From NCBI GenBank assembly GCA_900541235.1, contig UQIW01000004.1:39855-103854 (forward strand): a stretch of 64,000 nt of DNA, read 5' to 3'. The position numbers were made by a program, and so were the translations under genes. Below are positions 8,646 through 17,078 of this stretch, in pieces. Origin of the DNA: an uncultured Collinsella sp. (GTDB taxonomy: Bacteria; Actinomycetota; Coriobacteriia; Coriobacteriales; Coriobacteriaceae). The stretch's first letter is position 1; each line of letters opens with the position of its first letter. A model generated the notes under the pieces. It had not been told where the DNA came from. It was given only the letters and a program-made list of their open reading frames with translations, and ran no database searches.

Positions 8646-9626
8646 TTACGCGTCCAGAGCGGAAAGGTCGATGCCCAGGGCCTCGGCCATTTCGTCGTTC
8701 TTGACGACGACCAGGTCCTTGCTCGAGAGGTGCTTGATCGGCATGTCTTCGGGCTTGGCCTCGCCCTTCAGGATCTTAACGGCCATCTCGCCCGCGGCGT
8801 AGCCCAGGTCCTCGTAATTGATGGAGAGGGTGAACAGGCCGCCGGCCATGCACATACCCTCCTCGCCAGTCACGAAGGGAAGCTTGTTTTCCTTGCAGAT
8901 CTGGCCGACCTGCGAGGCACCCGCGGCGATGGTGTTGTCGGTGGGGGAGTACAGCGCGTCGACCTTGCCCACGGCAGACTCGACGACGGACTGAATCTCG
9001 TTGGAGCTCGAGACGGTGAAATCGGTGTACTCCAGGCCCAGCTTGTCGAGTTCCTTCTTGGCGGCCTTGATCTGGACGTCGGAGTTGGACTCGGCGGTGC
9101 AGTAGAGCAGGCCGACCTTTTTAACGTCGGGCAGGACCTTCTGCATCATCTCGAGCTGCTCGGCGACCGGGGTGAGGTCGGAAGCGCCCGTGACGTTGGT
9201 GCCCGGCTTGTCGTTGTCCTGGACCAGGCCGGAGGCGGCGTAGTCGGTGATGGCACAGCCCACGATGGGGATATCGGCCGTGGCGCCGGCGGCAGCCTGC
9301 GCGGCGGGCGTGGCGATGGCATAAATCAGGTTGACGTTGTCGCCCACAAACTTGTCGGCAATGGACTTACACGTGGACTGGTCGTTCTGGGCGTTCTTCT
9401 GGTCGATCTTGACCTTAAGGCCGCTCTTCTTGATGGCCTTGACGAAGCCGTCGTTGGCGGCATCGAGCGCGGAGTGCTCGGTGAGCTGCAGAACGCCGAT
9501 GGTGTAGTCGGAACCGGCGGCAGCAGAGCCGGAACCAGAGTTGCCGCCGCATCCGGCGAGCGGGGCGAGCGCGAGCAGGCCGGCGGAGACCAGAAGGCTC
9601 CTGCGGCTGATGGTGATGTCCTTCAT
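8646..9626 (-). CDS. ABC transporter substrate-binding lipoprotein
   Basis: A 326-aa extracytoplasmic solute receptor. The N-terminus has a twin-Arg-like ISRRSLL followed by a hydrophobic stretch and lipobox LAGC (Cys26), so it is probably lipid-anchored and possibly Tat-exported. The mature part matches the ABC_sub_bind family seen in tryptophan/tyrosine-type importers (TIGVLQLTEHSALDAA, IYAIATPAAQAA, VGLLYCTAESNS, PFVTGEEGMCMAGG). The actual ligand is unknown; an aromatic amino acid is one guess. The ATG at 9624-9626 follows GGGGG; the longer frame to 9674 lacks a ribosome site. About 200 bases without a visible terminator separate it from the permease. Confidence 0.9.
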   Translation of the reverse strand: MKDITISRRSLLVSAGLLALAPLAGCGGNSGSGSAAAGSDYTIGVLQLTEHSALDAANDGFVKAIKKSGLKVKIDQKNAQNDQSTCKSIADKFVGDNVNLIYAIATPAAQAAAGATADIPIVGCAITDYAASGLVQDNDKPGTNVTGASDLTPVAEQLEMMQKVLPDVKKVGLLYCTAESNSDVQIKAAKKELDKLGLEYTDFTVSSSNEIQSVVESAVGKVDALYSPTDNTIAAGASQVGQICKENKLPFVTGEEGMCMAGGLFTLSINYEDLGYAAGEMAVKILKGEAKPEDMPIKHLSSKDLVVVKNDEMAEALGIDLSALDA

Positions 9627-9689
9627 ATCATTACCCCCAGTATAAAAATGGCTGGAAACACTGCACTGGGACAAAGTGCAAGTGGGACT

Positions 9690-9717
9690 ATAGTAGCGCT
9701 GATGTCCATTTTTACAA
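9690..9717 (-). promoter_or_regulatory. Putative sigma-A promoter of the ABC importer operon
   Basis: On the minus strand, -35 TTGTAA (9712-9717), a 16-base spacer, then -10 TACTAT (9690-9695), about 65 bases before the lipoprotein start. A small dyad GCACT/AGTGC lies just downstream and could be an operator. Confidence 0.5.
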
Positions 9718-9786
9718 CAGCCTGGCGGGTTTTTTAATACAGAATCGGATGGGCGGTACGGGTAGTCGAATGGGCGGCGGAGGGTC

Positions 9787-10572
9787 TTATGCGGCGGAGG
9801 AGGCGTCGTCCTCGTCCAGGGCGGCGAAGAGCTTCTTGCCGTCGAGCAGGCGCGTGCTGACGTTTCTCATACGGGCGATCTCGACGGTGCGCAGCGTATC
9901 GTCGGTGCCTCGGGCGTCGTAGACCGTTCCCAGCAGATACGAGATGCCATCGCGCTGCCTGATGGCAAAGGGACGGAGTGTCATCCGTGCTGCTTCGGTT
10001 TCGCCGCGTGTCGTGACGCTCGAAATATCAAAACTCACCGTGGTTCCGTGGTCGATGGCCTGCTCGACGAGCTCGCACGTGTCGATGCGCTTGATGGGCG
10101 TGCGTGTTGCCTTGGTAGCCTTGCTGCCTGCGCTTGGAGCGGGTTCGGGTGTATCGAGGTAGCCGCGAACGTCGGCGCTCGCCATGGCAACTAAGTGCTG
10201 CGCCATGCTCTTGCGGATAGCGATAGGCGTGGAGCGGTTGCGCATGACCATACCGTGGAGCCGGATGATCTCCTCGTCGGTGAGTGGACGGGTCAAGAGC
10301 CGATACCCCACGCCGCGCTTGTATTCAATCTCATATCCGGCATGGCGAAGCGCGGAGATGGCGGTGTAGATGCTGCGCCGCGCCGCCGAGATGGGCATGC
10401 GGGCGGGGTCGTCGGGATGGGCGAGGCGCCGGATCAACTCATCGGAAAGCATGGCCTTGTCCTCGCCGGTGTTTTCGCTTAATAGTTGCAGGATGCGAAC
10501 GGCGCGATAGGCTGCCATCGAGGCGGCGCCCCTCGTCGTGGTGTCGTAGGTTTCAACAGCGGCTTCGGTCAT
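9787..10572 (-). CDS. WYL/HTH-type transcriptional regulator
   Basis: A 261-aa putative DNA-binding regulator. The N-terminal 100 residues form a winged-helix-like region (AVRILQLLSE, SAARRSIYTAISALRHAGYEIEY, GVGYRLLTRPL). The C-terminal half resembles a WYL-type ligand domain (MTLRPFAIRQRDGISYLLGTVYDARG). The ATG at 10570-10572 has AGGA ten bases upstream; the in-frame GTG at 10581 would leave almost no spacing, so it is not used. The gene is single and minus-strand, upstream of the ABC importer operon. Target genes are unknown. Confidence 0.75.
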   Translation of the reverse strand: MTEAAVETYDTTTRGAASMAAYRAVRILQLLSENTGEDKAMLSDELIRRLAHPDDPARMPISAARRSIYTAISALRHAGYEIEYKRGVGYRLLTRPLTDEEIIRLHGMVMRNRSTPIAIRKSMAQHLVAMASADVRGYLDTPEPAPSAGSKATKATRTPIKRIDTCELVEQAIDHGTTVSFDISSVTTRGETEAARMTLRPFAIRQRDGISYLLGTVYDARGTDDTLRTVEIARMRNVSTRLLDGKKLFAALDEDDASSAA

Positions 10573-10753
10573 CGTGCCCACGTCCTTTCCGTTTTGGGTG
10601 GCGACGGTATGGAGCCTAGGACGTGGGGCTTTCCCAGGGGCGCAGGGCGCTCTGGGCGGTCGGTAGTCGTCGGCAAACGGTGGGTCGAGTTTTCAACAGC
10701 CCTGCTCAACTGACCAAAAACTTGCCAAAAGCTTGACGGATGCTGTTGAAAAA

Positions 10754-10785
10754 AAGCGTCTCTCGACCGATGTCGAGAGACGCTT
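10754..10785 (-). terminator. Terminator of asnS
   Basis: A perfect 14-bp stem (AAGCGTCTCTCGAC at 10754-10767 and its complement at 10772-10785) is followed on the minus strand by a run of seven T. This is a strong intrinsic terminator. Confidence 0.9.
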
Positions 10786-10831
10786 ATGCGATGAGCGTTG
10801 GCGTGTGGCGACGCGAGCTAGCGTCCGACGA

Positions 10832-12235
10832 TTAGAAGTCGGCGTTGCCCACGGTGCGCGGGTGCGGCAGGATGTCGCGGATGTTGCCCACGCCGGTCAG
10901 ATACATGACCAAGCGCTCGAAGCCCAGACCGTAGCCGGCGTGCTTGCAGGAACCGTAGCGGCGCAGGTCAAGGTAGTACTTGTACTGCTCGGGATTCATG
11001 CCCAGGTCCTTGATGCGGGCCTCGAGCAGATCCAGGCGCTCCTCGCGCTGGGAGCCGCCGATAATCTCGCCGATACCGGGAACCAGGCAGTCGGCGGCGG
11101 CGACGGTCTTGCCGTCCTCGTTCATGCGCATGTAGAACGCCTTGATCTCGGCCGGGTAGTCGGTCACGAAGGTCGGGCGCTTAAAGTGCTCCTCGGTCAG
11201 GAAGCGCTCGTGCTCGGTCTGCAAGTCGATGCCCCAGCTGACGGGGTAATCAAACTGGTGGCCAGCAGCGACTGCCTGCTCCAGGATCTCGACGGCCTCG
11301 GTGTAGGTAACGCGGGCAAAGTCGGAGTTGGCGACATGGTCCAGGCGCTCGAGCAGACCCTTGTCCACAAACTTGTTGAGCATATTGAGCTCGTCGGGGC
11401 AGGTTGCCATGACGTCCTTGAGGACATACTTGAGCATGGCCTCGGCGTTATCCATGTAGTCGTTAAGGTCGGCAAAGGCCATCTCAGGTTCGATCATCCA
11501 AAACTCGGCGGCGTGGCGCGTGGTGTTGGAGTTCTCGGCACGGAAAGTGGGGCCAAAGGTGTACACGTCGCCAAAGGCCATGGCAAAGTTCTCGGCATTG
11601 AGCTGGCCGGACACGGTGAGGCTCGCATGCTTGCCAAAGAAGTCCTGGCTCCAGTCGACCTCGCCGGACTCGGTGAGGGGCGGATTTTTGGGGTCGAGTG
11701 TGGTCACGCGGAACATCTCGCCGGCGCCCTCGCAGTCACTCGTGGTGATGATGGGGGTGTTGACGTAGACAAAACCCTGCTCCTGGAAGAAGCGGTGGAT
11801 GGCGGCAGCCGCGACAGAGCGGATGCGGAACACGGCGCGGAACAGGTTGGTGCGCGGGCGCAGGTGCTGCTGGGTGCGCAGGAACTCGACGGTTGCGCGC
11901 TTCTTCTGCAGCGGGTAATCCGGGGCGCTCGTGCCCTCGACCTCGATGGAAGTGGCAGAAAGCTCGAAAGGCTGGGGTGCATCGGGGGTCAGTTTGACGG
12001 TGCCGGTGCAAATGAGTGCGGCCGAGACGTTTTGATGGGCGATCTCGTCGTAGTTGTCGAGTGCCTCGCGGTTCATGACGACCTGCAGGTCGCGGAAGCA
12101 GCTGCCGTCGTTGAGCGTAACAAAGCCAAAGTTCTTCATGTCGCGGACGGATTTGACCCAGCCGGCGACGGTGACGGTCTGGCCGCCGAGCGACTCGGCA
12201 TCGGCATAGAGCTGCGCGATTTTGGTGCGGTTCAC
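10832..12235 (-). CDS. asnS: Asparaginyl-tRNA synthetase
   Basis: Class IIb aminoacyl-tRNA synthetase charging tRNA-Asn, 467 aa, the usual length. An N-terminal OB-fold anticodon domain (VTVAGWVKSVRDMKNFGFVTLNDG) precedes the catalytic core, with motif 2 (FGPTFRAENSNTTRHAAEFWMIEPEMAF) and motif 3 (GYGLGFERLVMYLTGVGNIRDILPHPR). The frame is open far upstream, but the GTG at 12233-12235 follows GGGAGG by five bases and gives the family-typical NRTKIAQLY beginning. A possible -10 (TAGAAT at 12282-12287, minus strand) lies just upstream. Confidence 0.95.
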   Translation of the reverse strand: MNRTKIAQLYADAESLGGQTVTVAGWVKSVRDMKNFGFVTLNDGSCFRDLQVVMNREALDNYDEIAHQNVSAALICTGTVKLTPDAPQPFELSATSIEVEGTSAPDYPLQKKRATVEFLRTQQHLRPRTNLFRAVFRIRSVAAAAIHRFFQEQGFVYVNTPIITTSDCEGAGEMFRVTTLDPKNPPLTESGEVDWSQDFFGKHASLTVSGQLNAENFAMAFGDVYTFGPTFRAENSNTTRHAAEFWMIEPEMAFADLNDYMDNAEAMLKYVLKDVMATCPDELNMLNKFVDKGLLERLDHVANSDFARVTYTEAVEILEQAVAAGHQFDYPVSWGIDLQTEHERFLTEEHFKRPTFVTDYPAEIKAFYMRMNEDGKTVAAADCLVPGIGEIIGGSQREERLDLLEARIKDLGMNPEQYKYYLDLRRYGSCKHAGYGLGFERLVMYLTGVGNIRDILPHPRTVGNADF

Positions 12236-12347
12236 GTATCCTCCCATAACGGTTGAATGATAGTTATCCATACAGTTCGATATTCTAGCAGCTCGGCTCA
12301 TTTGGGCTATACAGATAAAGCATTGGCGGGATGGTTTTTCAAACGAA

Positions 12348-12379
12348 AAGCGCCCGCGGCCAAATGGTCGCGGGCGCTT
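12348..12379 (-). terminator. Terminator of the PTS IIA gene
   Basis: AAGCGCCCGCGGCC (12348-12361) pairs with GGTCGCGGGCGCTT (12366-12379) with one mismatch, followed on the minus strand by TTTTCGTTT. Confidence 0.85.
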
Positions 12380-12416
12380 GACGAGGTGCCTTTTGGCTGT
12401 GTGGCGCGGGGCCTGG

Positions 12417-12980
12417 CTACTTGGTCTTGGCAACCAGCAGCGGGTCGCCAAGCTTGACGAGCGGGTTGCCGCCGATAAGCGTTCCAGACTCGCCGACATG
12501 GTCGATGCTCTTAAGACGATCGAGCTCGGAGACGATGACGGTCACGATGTCCTCGTGACCAGCGGCCTTAATGGCCTCGCGGTCGAAGCTGATGAGCGGC
12601 TGGCCTGCCTTGACCACATCGCCCATCTCGACAAAGCGGGCAAAACCCTTGCCGTTCATTTCCACGGTGCCCAGGCCAACATGGATGAACACGCGCAGGC
12701 CGTCCTCGGTAATCATGCCGATGGAGTGGTTGGTGACGGTGGTGGCGCCGATGCGGCCGTTGGCGGGCGCATAGATGGTGCCGGTAATGGGCTCGATGCC
12801 ATAGCCCTGGCCAAGCATGCCCGAGGCGATCGTCTCGTCGGGAACCTCGTTCAGGTTGACGAGCACGCCGTTGACGGGGGCATAGATGACGCCTTCGCGG
12901 GTGGCGAAGCTTGCTGCGGGCGGAACGGACGCCTCGCCGGTCGAGGTGAAGGTGGACTTAAGCGAATCGAGCAGACCCAT
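12417..12980 (-). CDS. PTS glucose-type IIA component
   Basis: A 187-aa single-domain phosphocarrier of the sugar phosphotransferase system, cytoplasmic. Family signatures are GVIYAPVNGVLVNLNEVPD, GYGIEPITGTIYAPANG, and the two histidines of the active site: His85 in TNHSIGM and the phosphorylated His100 in VFIHVGLGTVE. The ATG at 12978-12980 follows GGAGG; the frame extends to 13061 without a ribosome site. No IIB/IIC is adjacent; a IIC without IIB lies at 47371, so this may serve several permeases. A GAAACGTTTC palindrome lies upstream. Confidence 0.92.
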   Translation of the reverse strand: MGLLDSLKSTFTSTGEASVPPAASFATREGVIYAPVNGVLVNLNEVPDETIASGMLGQGYGIEPITGTIYAPANGRIGATTVTNHSIGMITEDGLRVFIHVGLGTVEMNGKGFARFVEMGDVVKAGQPLISFDREAIKAAGHEDIVTVIVSELDRLKSIDHVGESGTLIGGNPLVKLGDPLLVAKTK

Positions 12981-13027
12981 AGTTGCCTCCAACTTAAATA
13001 GGCGCATATCGCGCGTTTGGTTTGCCG

Positions 13028-13037
13028 GAAACGTTTC
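13028..13037. promoter_or_regulatory. Candidate LacI-family operator
   Basis: GAAACGTTTC is a perfect 10-bp palindrome with the central CG typical of LacI/CcpA-family sites. It lies in the divergent promoter region between the PTS IIA gene (minus) and the esterase gene (plus). Only one copy is seen. Confidence 0.35.
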
Positions 13038-13224
13038 ATATGTGTTTCGCGGCTTGGTCAACGCCCCCTATTCTACGCTGCTCAACGATACCTCTGAACT
13101 GGGATTATGTGATATATCAGTTGAAGGGAAACTTATTGCCGGAGTGTTTCTGCGCCACGGGTTCAAGTGGGGTACGCTTGAAGGCGAAAAACAAGGGCGC
13201 ATAATTTGCGCGAAGGGAGCACAT

Positions 13225-14124
13225 ATGATTGTCGAGAACCATGCGCTGTGGGGCGAGGAGCCGACCGAGGATTATCCGGCGACGTTTACGTATTTGGGTG
13301 CCGAGCCGCTGCCCGATAAACCGAATGGCCGCCGCCCCGCGGTGATCATCTGCGGCGGAGGCGGGTTTACACATATCGCTCCGCACGAGCAGGACCCGGT
13401 GGCGTTTGCATTTTTGGATCACGGTTACCAGGCCTTTGTGCTCAACTATGTCACGAGCTCTACGGGTGACGTGAGCTTTCCGCACCCCCAGGCAGATCTT
13501 GCCAAGATGGTCGCCACGGTGCGCGCCAACGCCGACGAGTGGCATGTCGATCCTAAGCGCGTGTGCGTCGTGGGATTCTCGGCGGGCGGCATGATCTGTG
13601 CCTCGCTGGCAACGCAGTGGAAGATCGGCCCCTTCGCGGCACTTGCCGGGGCACGTCCGGACGACATTCGTCCCGATGCCGTGGTGCTGGGCTATCCGCT
13701 GCTCGACTTTGCCTATGTGCGCGACATGCAGACGCGCGATCCGCGCATTGACTTGCGCGTGCCCAAGACGGGCGGCAAGACGGGGCGCGATTTGCTCAAC
13801 GACTACCTGTCGATGGTGACGGGTGGCGAGGCAACTGACGAGCATTTGGCCGATATCTGCCCCACCACGCATGTTTCGCGTCAGATGCCGCCGACCTTTG
13901 TGTGGGGCGTGTCCGACGACAAGACGGCGCCGATCGCGCAGGTCTACCCGTTTGCGCAGCGCATGGCCGAGGAGGGCGTTGCATGCGAGATGCACGTCTT
14001 CGACCAGGGTGGTCACGGCCTTTCGCTCGGCAACGCCAACACCGCGGTCGACAACGAGGACAAGCAGGTGGCGGTCCGTCCCTGGATCCGCCTAGCCTTC
14101 CGCTTCCTGGAGCGCCATCTGTAA
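13225..14124 (+). CDS. Alpha/beta-hydrolase (esterase/acetylxylan-esterase-like)
   Basis: A 299-aa cytoplasmic hydrolase of the esterase D/BD-FAE type. It shows RRPAVIICGGGGFTHIAPHE (oxyanion-hole region) and nucleophile elbow GFSAGG (Ser near residue 118). The likely acid Asp is in WGVSDDKTAP and the catalytic His in DQGGHGLSL. Deacetylation of sugars or xylan oligomers is plausible but unproven. ATG 13225 follows AGGGAG; the open frame back to 12886 overlaps the opposite-strand PTS gene and is not used. A conserved palindrome follows as probable terminator. Confidence 0.85.
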   Translation: MIVENHALWGEEPTEDYPATFTYLGAEPLPDKPNGRRPAVIICGGGGFTHIAPHEQDPVAFAFLDHGYQAFVLNYVTSSTGDVSFPHPQADLAKMVATVRANADEWHVDPKRVCVVGFSAGGMICASLATQWKIGPFAALAGARPDDIRPDAVVLGYPLLDFAYVRDMQTRDPRIDLRVPKTGGKTGRDLLNDYLSMVTGGEATDEHLADICPTTHVSRQMPPTFVWGVSDDKTAPIAQVYPFAQRMAEEGVACEMHVFDQGGHGLSLGNANTAVDNEDKQVAVRPWIRLAFRFLERHL

Positions 14125-14153
14125 GAGTCCCGGCATCCAAGCCCTTCAATAAC

Positions 14154-14216
14154 TTGCGGTGAAATAGTTCCTATCTGGGGCATCAACCAGCCCATCCAGG
14201 AACTATTCCACCGCAA
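14154..14216. repeat. Conserved-end palindrome, copy 1 (probable terminator)
   Basis: TTGCGGTGAAATAGTTCC (14154-14171) pairs with GGAACTATTCCACCGCAA (14199-14216) with one mismatch, followed by a T-rich tail. The outer 13-15 bases (TTGCGGTGAAATA and TATTCCACCGCAA) recur at 18291-18359, while the inner stem differs but stays complementary. Located after the esterase gene. Confidence 0.75.
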
Positions 14217-14270
14217 CTTCGTTTTTGATGCCCCGCCCGGAAACTGCGCCCCAGTTTTGCCTTTCAAGGT

Positions 14271-14440
14271 GGGACGCAGTTTCCCATAGGGCCTCGACTG
14301 GGAAAGCGCGTCCCGTTTCGAGCGGGGATTCCGGGATGCATTTTCCGTAAGAGGCCTGTTTGGGAAACCATATCTCGTTTCGAGCCGGAATTCTGGGATG
14401 TAGTTTCCCCGAGAGGCCTCATCGGGAAACTATGGCCCTG
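14271..14440. repeat. 62-bp tandem repeat, about 2.7 copies
   Basis: Units begin at 14271, 14333 and 14395 (GGGACGCAGTTTCCC, GGGATGCATTTTCCG, GGGATGTAGTTTCCC), an exact 62-base period. Each carries AGAGGCCT or AGGGCCTC and GGGAAA; the first two also share GTTTCGAGC. The third decays after about 40 bases. A faint further unit may precede 14271. No open frame is convincing here. Confidence 0.8.
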
Positions 14441-14477
14441 AACTCTCCTGCCTGTCCCCATTGCGCCAATTTGCTGA

Positions 14478-14546
14478 TTGAACATCGTTGCATGTTCGCG
14501 CTATCATGCATGGTTAAAATTGGTTAGCCATGGCAAACGGTTAGCC
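14478..14546 (+). promoter_or_regulatory. feoAB promoter with tandem DtxR-like boxes
   Basis: -35 TTGAAC (14478-14483), an 18-base spacer, -10 TATCAT (14502-14507). Just downstream, GGTTAGCC occurs twice, at 14522-14529 and 14539-14546, each followed by a TGG(C/T)(A/G)AAC tail at a 17-base period. GGTTAGCC is the left half of the DtxR/IdeR iron-box consensus, so iron-dependent repression is likely. Binding is inferred, not shown. Confidence 0.6.
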
Positions 14547-14597
14547 TTGGTGAACATAAATACAACGCCCTGTGGGCGTCGGGGGAGGAACACGGAC

Positions 14598-16958
14598 GTG
14601 AAGCTCGATACACTCGAGATTGGAAAGGACGCCGTTGTCGCATCGGTGGCATCGGACGATCAGGCACTCCGACAGCATATTTTGGACATGGGTCTAACGC
14701 CGGGCACCGAAGTCACCATGATGAAGTACGCCCCCATGGGCGATCCGCTCGAGATCCGCCTGCGTGGCTACGAGTTGACACTGCGCAAGGACGATGCCGC
14801 TCGCATCGAGCTCGTGGGTATTCACGACACCGATACGGGTCCGCGCGCTAACGCCGCAATCGGTACGACGGAGCATCCGGCTCTGGGCGAGGGGACGTAT
14901 TCGCCCCGTGCGGCAAAGACGGCCGTGCCCGAGGGCGCACCGCTGCACTTTGCCCTCGCCGGCAACCAAAACTGCGGCAAGACCACGTTATTCAACCAGC
15001 TGACGGGCTCCAACCAGCACGTCGGTAACTTTCCCGGCGTGACGGTCGACCGCAAAGATGGCGCTATCCGTAACCATCCCGAGGCGAGCGTTACCGACCT
15101 GCCTGGCATTTACTCCCTGTCGCCGTACACAGGCGAAGAGGTCGTGAGCCGTCAGTTCATCCTTGACGAGCGCCCGGACGCCATCATCGACATCATTGAC
15201 GCTACCAACATCGAGCGTAACCTGTACCTGACACTGCAGCTCATGGAGCTCGACCGCCCCATGGTCATCGCGCTCAACATGATGGACGAGGTGACCGCCA
15301 ACGGCGGCGCCGTGGACGTCAACCTGCTCGAGAGCCTGTTGGGCGTGCCCGTTGTTCCCATTAGCGCTGCCCGCAACGAGGGTATCGGCGAGCTGGTGGA
15401 TCATGCCTTGCACGTGGCGCGGTTCCGCGAGCGTCCCGGTCGCCTGGACTTTTGCGCACCCGACGGCCCGGACGGCGGTGCGCTGCATCGCTGCATCCAC
15501 GGTATTGCTAACCTGATCGAGGACCATGCCGTGACGGCGCACATTCCGGTGCGCTTTGCGGCGACCAAGCTGGTCGAGGGCGATGAGCTGGTAACCGAGG
15601 CGCTTCACCTGGATCGCAATGAGCTCGACGCTATCGAGCACATCATTACCCAGATGGAGGGCGAGGCCGGCACCGACCGCCTATCTGCGCTGGCCGATAT
15701 GCGTTTTAGCTTTATCGGCGACGTGTGCGGGCGTTGCGTCGTCAAGCCGCACGAGAGCCGCGAGCACGTGCGCTCCGTCAAGATTGACCGCATCCTGACA
15801 GGTCGTTACACAGCCATTCCGGCGTTTCTGGTGATCATGGGCCTCGTCTTTTGGCTGACGTTTGGCGTGATTGGCGCGGCGTTGCAGGGACTCATGGAGG
15901 ACGGTATCGCTGCCATCATCGCCTCGGCCGATGCGGGCCTCAAGGCATTCGGAACCAACGACGTGGTGCGCTCACTGGCTGTCGACGGCGTACTTACGGG
16001 TGTGGGCAGCGTGCTGACCTTCCTACCGATTATCGTCGTGCTCTTCTTGTTCCTCTCCATTCTGGAAGACTCCGGCTACATGGCACGCGTAGCCTTTGTC
16101 ATGGATAAGGTGCTGCGTCGCTTTGGCCTGTCGGGCCGCAGCTTCGTGCCCATGCTCGTCGGTTTTGGCTGCACCGTGCCGGCTATCATGTCGACCCGTA
16201 CGCTCCCATCCGAGCACGACCGCAAGATGACGGTCATGCTCACGCCGTTTATGAGCTGCTCAGCCAAGCTGCCGGTTTACGGCTTGCTGTGCGGGGCTTT
16301 TTTCCCGCAGGCGACGGTTCCCGCCATGGTCTCGCTCTATCTGATCGGTATCGTGGTCGGCTGCATCGCGGCTTTGGTGCTCAACCGCACGGCATTTAAG
16401 GGCGACCCGGTGCCGTTTATCATGGAGCTCCCCAATTACCGCCTGCCGAGCGTCAAGACGACGGTGATGCTGGCATGGGATAAGGCCAAGGACTTTATTA
16501 CCAAGGCTTTTACCATTATCTTTGCCGCTACCGTGGTCATCTGGTTCCTTCAGACGTTCGACATTCGCTTTAATGTGGTCGCCGATCAGTCGCAGAGTCT
16601 ACTTGCCGGTCTGGGTAGCATCATCGCGCCGGTGTTGGCCCCACTCGGCTTTGGCGACTGGCGCGCCTCGACGGCGCTCGTCACCGGACTTATCGCCAAG
16701 GAGAGTGTCATCTCGACACTCACGGTGCTTTTGGGTGCAACCTCGCCCGCGGCATTGTCAACCATGTTTTCGCCGTTTACCGCCTACGTGTTCTTGGTCT
16801 TTACGCTGCTGTACCCGCCTTGCGTGGCCGCTATCGGCGCTGTCAAGAGCGAGTTGGGCGCGCGCTATGCCGTGGCCGTATTCGCGTTTCAGGTCGCCGT
16901 TGCCTGGATCGTGGCGTTTGTCGTGCATTCGGCGGGCATATTGCTGGGGTTGGCTTAG
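14598..16958 (+). CDS. feoB: FeoA-FeoB fusion, ferrous iron transporter
   Basis: A 786-aa Fe(II) importer. Residues about 1-75 are a FeoA/SH3-like domain (ILDMGLTPGTEVTMM, DPLEIRLRGYELTLR), normally a separate protein. The FeoB G domain follows: G1 GNQNCGKTT (about 122), the G2 region FPGVTV, G3 DLPGIYSL and G4-like NMMDE. The membrane part starts near residue 400 with the two Gate motifs, including FGCTVPAIMSTR. GTG at 14598 has GGGAGG nine bases upstream; the longer frame has none. Iron-box-like repeats precede it. Confidence 0.94.
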   Translation: MKLDTLEIGKDAVVASVASDDQALRQHILDMGLTPGTEVTMMKYAPMGDPLEIRLRGYELTLRKDDAARIELVGIHDTDTGPRANAAIGTTEHPALGEGTYSPRAAKTAVPEGAPLHFALAGNQNCGKTTLFNQLTGSNQHVGNFPGVTVDRKDGAIRNHPEASVTDLPGIYSLSPYTGEEVVSRQFILDERPDAIIDIIDATNIERNLYLTLQLMELDRPMVIALNMMDEVTANGGAVDVNLLESLLGVPVVPISAARNEGIGELVDHALHVARFRERPGRLDFCAPDGPDGGALHRCIHGIANLIEDHAVTAHIPVRFAATKLVEGDELVTEALHLDRNELDAIEHIITQMEGEAGTDRLSALADMRFSFIGDVCGRCVVKPHESREHVRSVKIDRILTGRYTAIPAFLVIMGLVFWLTFGVIGAALQGLMEDGIAAIIASADAGLKAFGTNDVVRSLAVDGVLTGVGSVLTFLPIIVVLFLFLSILEDSGYMARVAFVMDKVLRRFGLSGRSFVPMLVGFGCTVPAIMSTRTLPSEHDRKMTVMLTPFMSCSAKLPVYGLLCGAFFPQATVPAMVSLYLIGIVVGCIAALVLNRTAFKGDPVPFIMELPNYRLPSVKTTVMLAWDKAKDFITKAFTIIFAATVVIWFLQTFDIRFNVVADQSQSLLAGLGSIIAPVLAPLGFGDWRASTALVTGLIAKESVISTLTVLLGATSPAALSTMFSPFTAYVFLVFTLLYPPCVAAIGAVKSELGARYAVAVFAFQVAVAWIVAFVVHSAGILLGLA

Positions 16959-16999
16959 TTATGAATTGACGACGCAACCTCTGTGTATCGAATTGTTTT

Positions 17000-17033
17000 C
17001 GGCCCCGCTTCTGTACTGACGGATGCGGGGCCG
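17000..17033 (+). terminator. Terminator between feoB and the MFS gene
   Basis: CGGCCCCGC (17000-17008) pairs with GCGGGGCCG (17025-17033). It is embedded in the promoter of the next gene. Confidence 0.65.
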
Positions 17034-17045
17034 TTGCTATATAAT
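17016..17045 (+). promoter_or_regulatory. Putative promoter of the MFS gene
   Basis: A consensus -10 TATAAT (17040-17045) is preceded at 18 bases by CTGACG (17016-17021). The -35 lies in the loop of the preceding terminator. Confidence 0.55.
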
Positions 17046-17078
17046 CGCCTCCGCTCAAAACGATTGGAGACGTTATAT

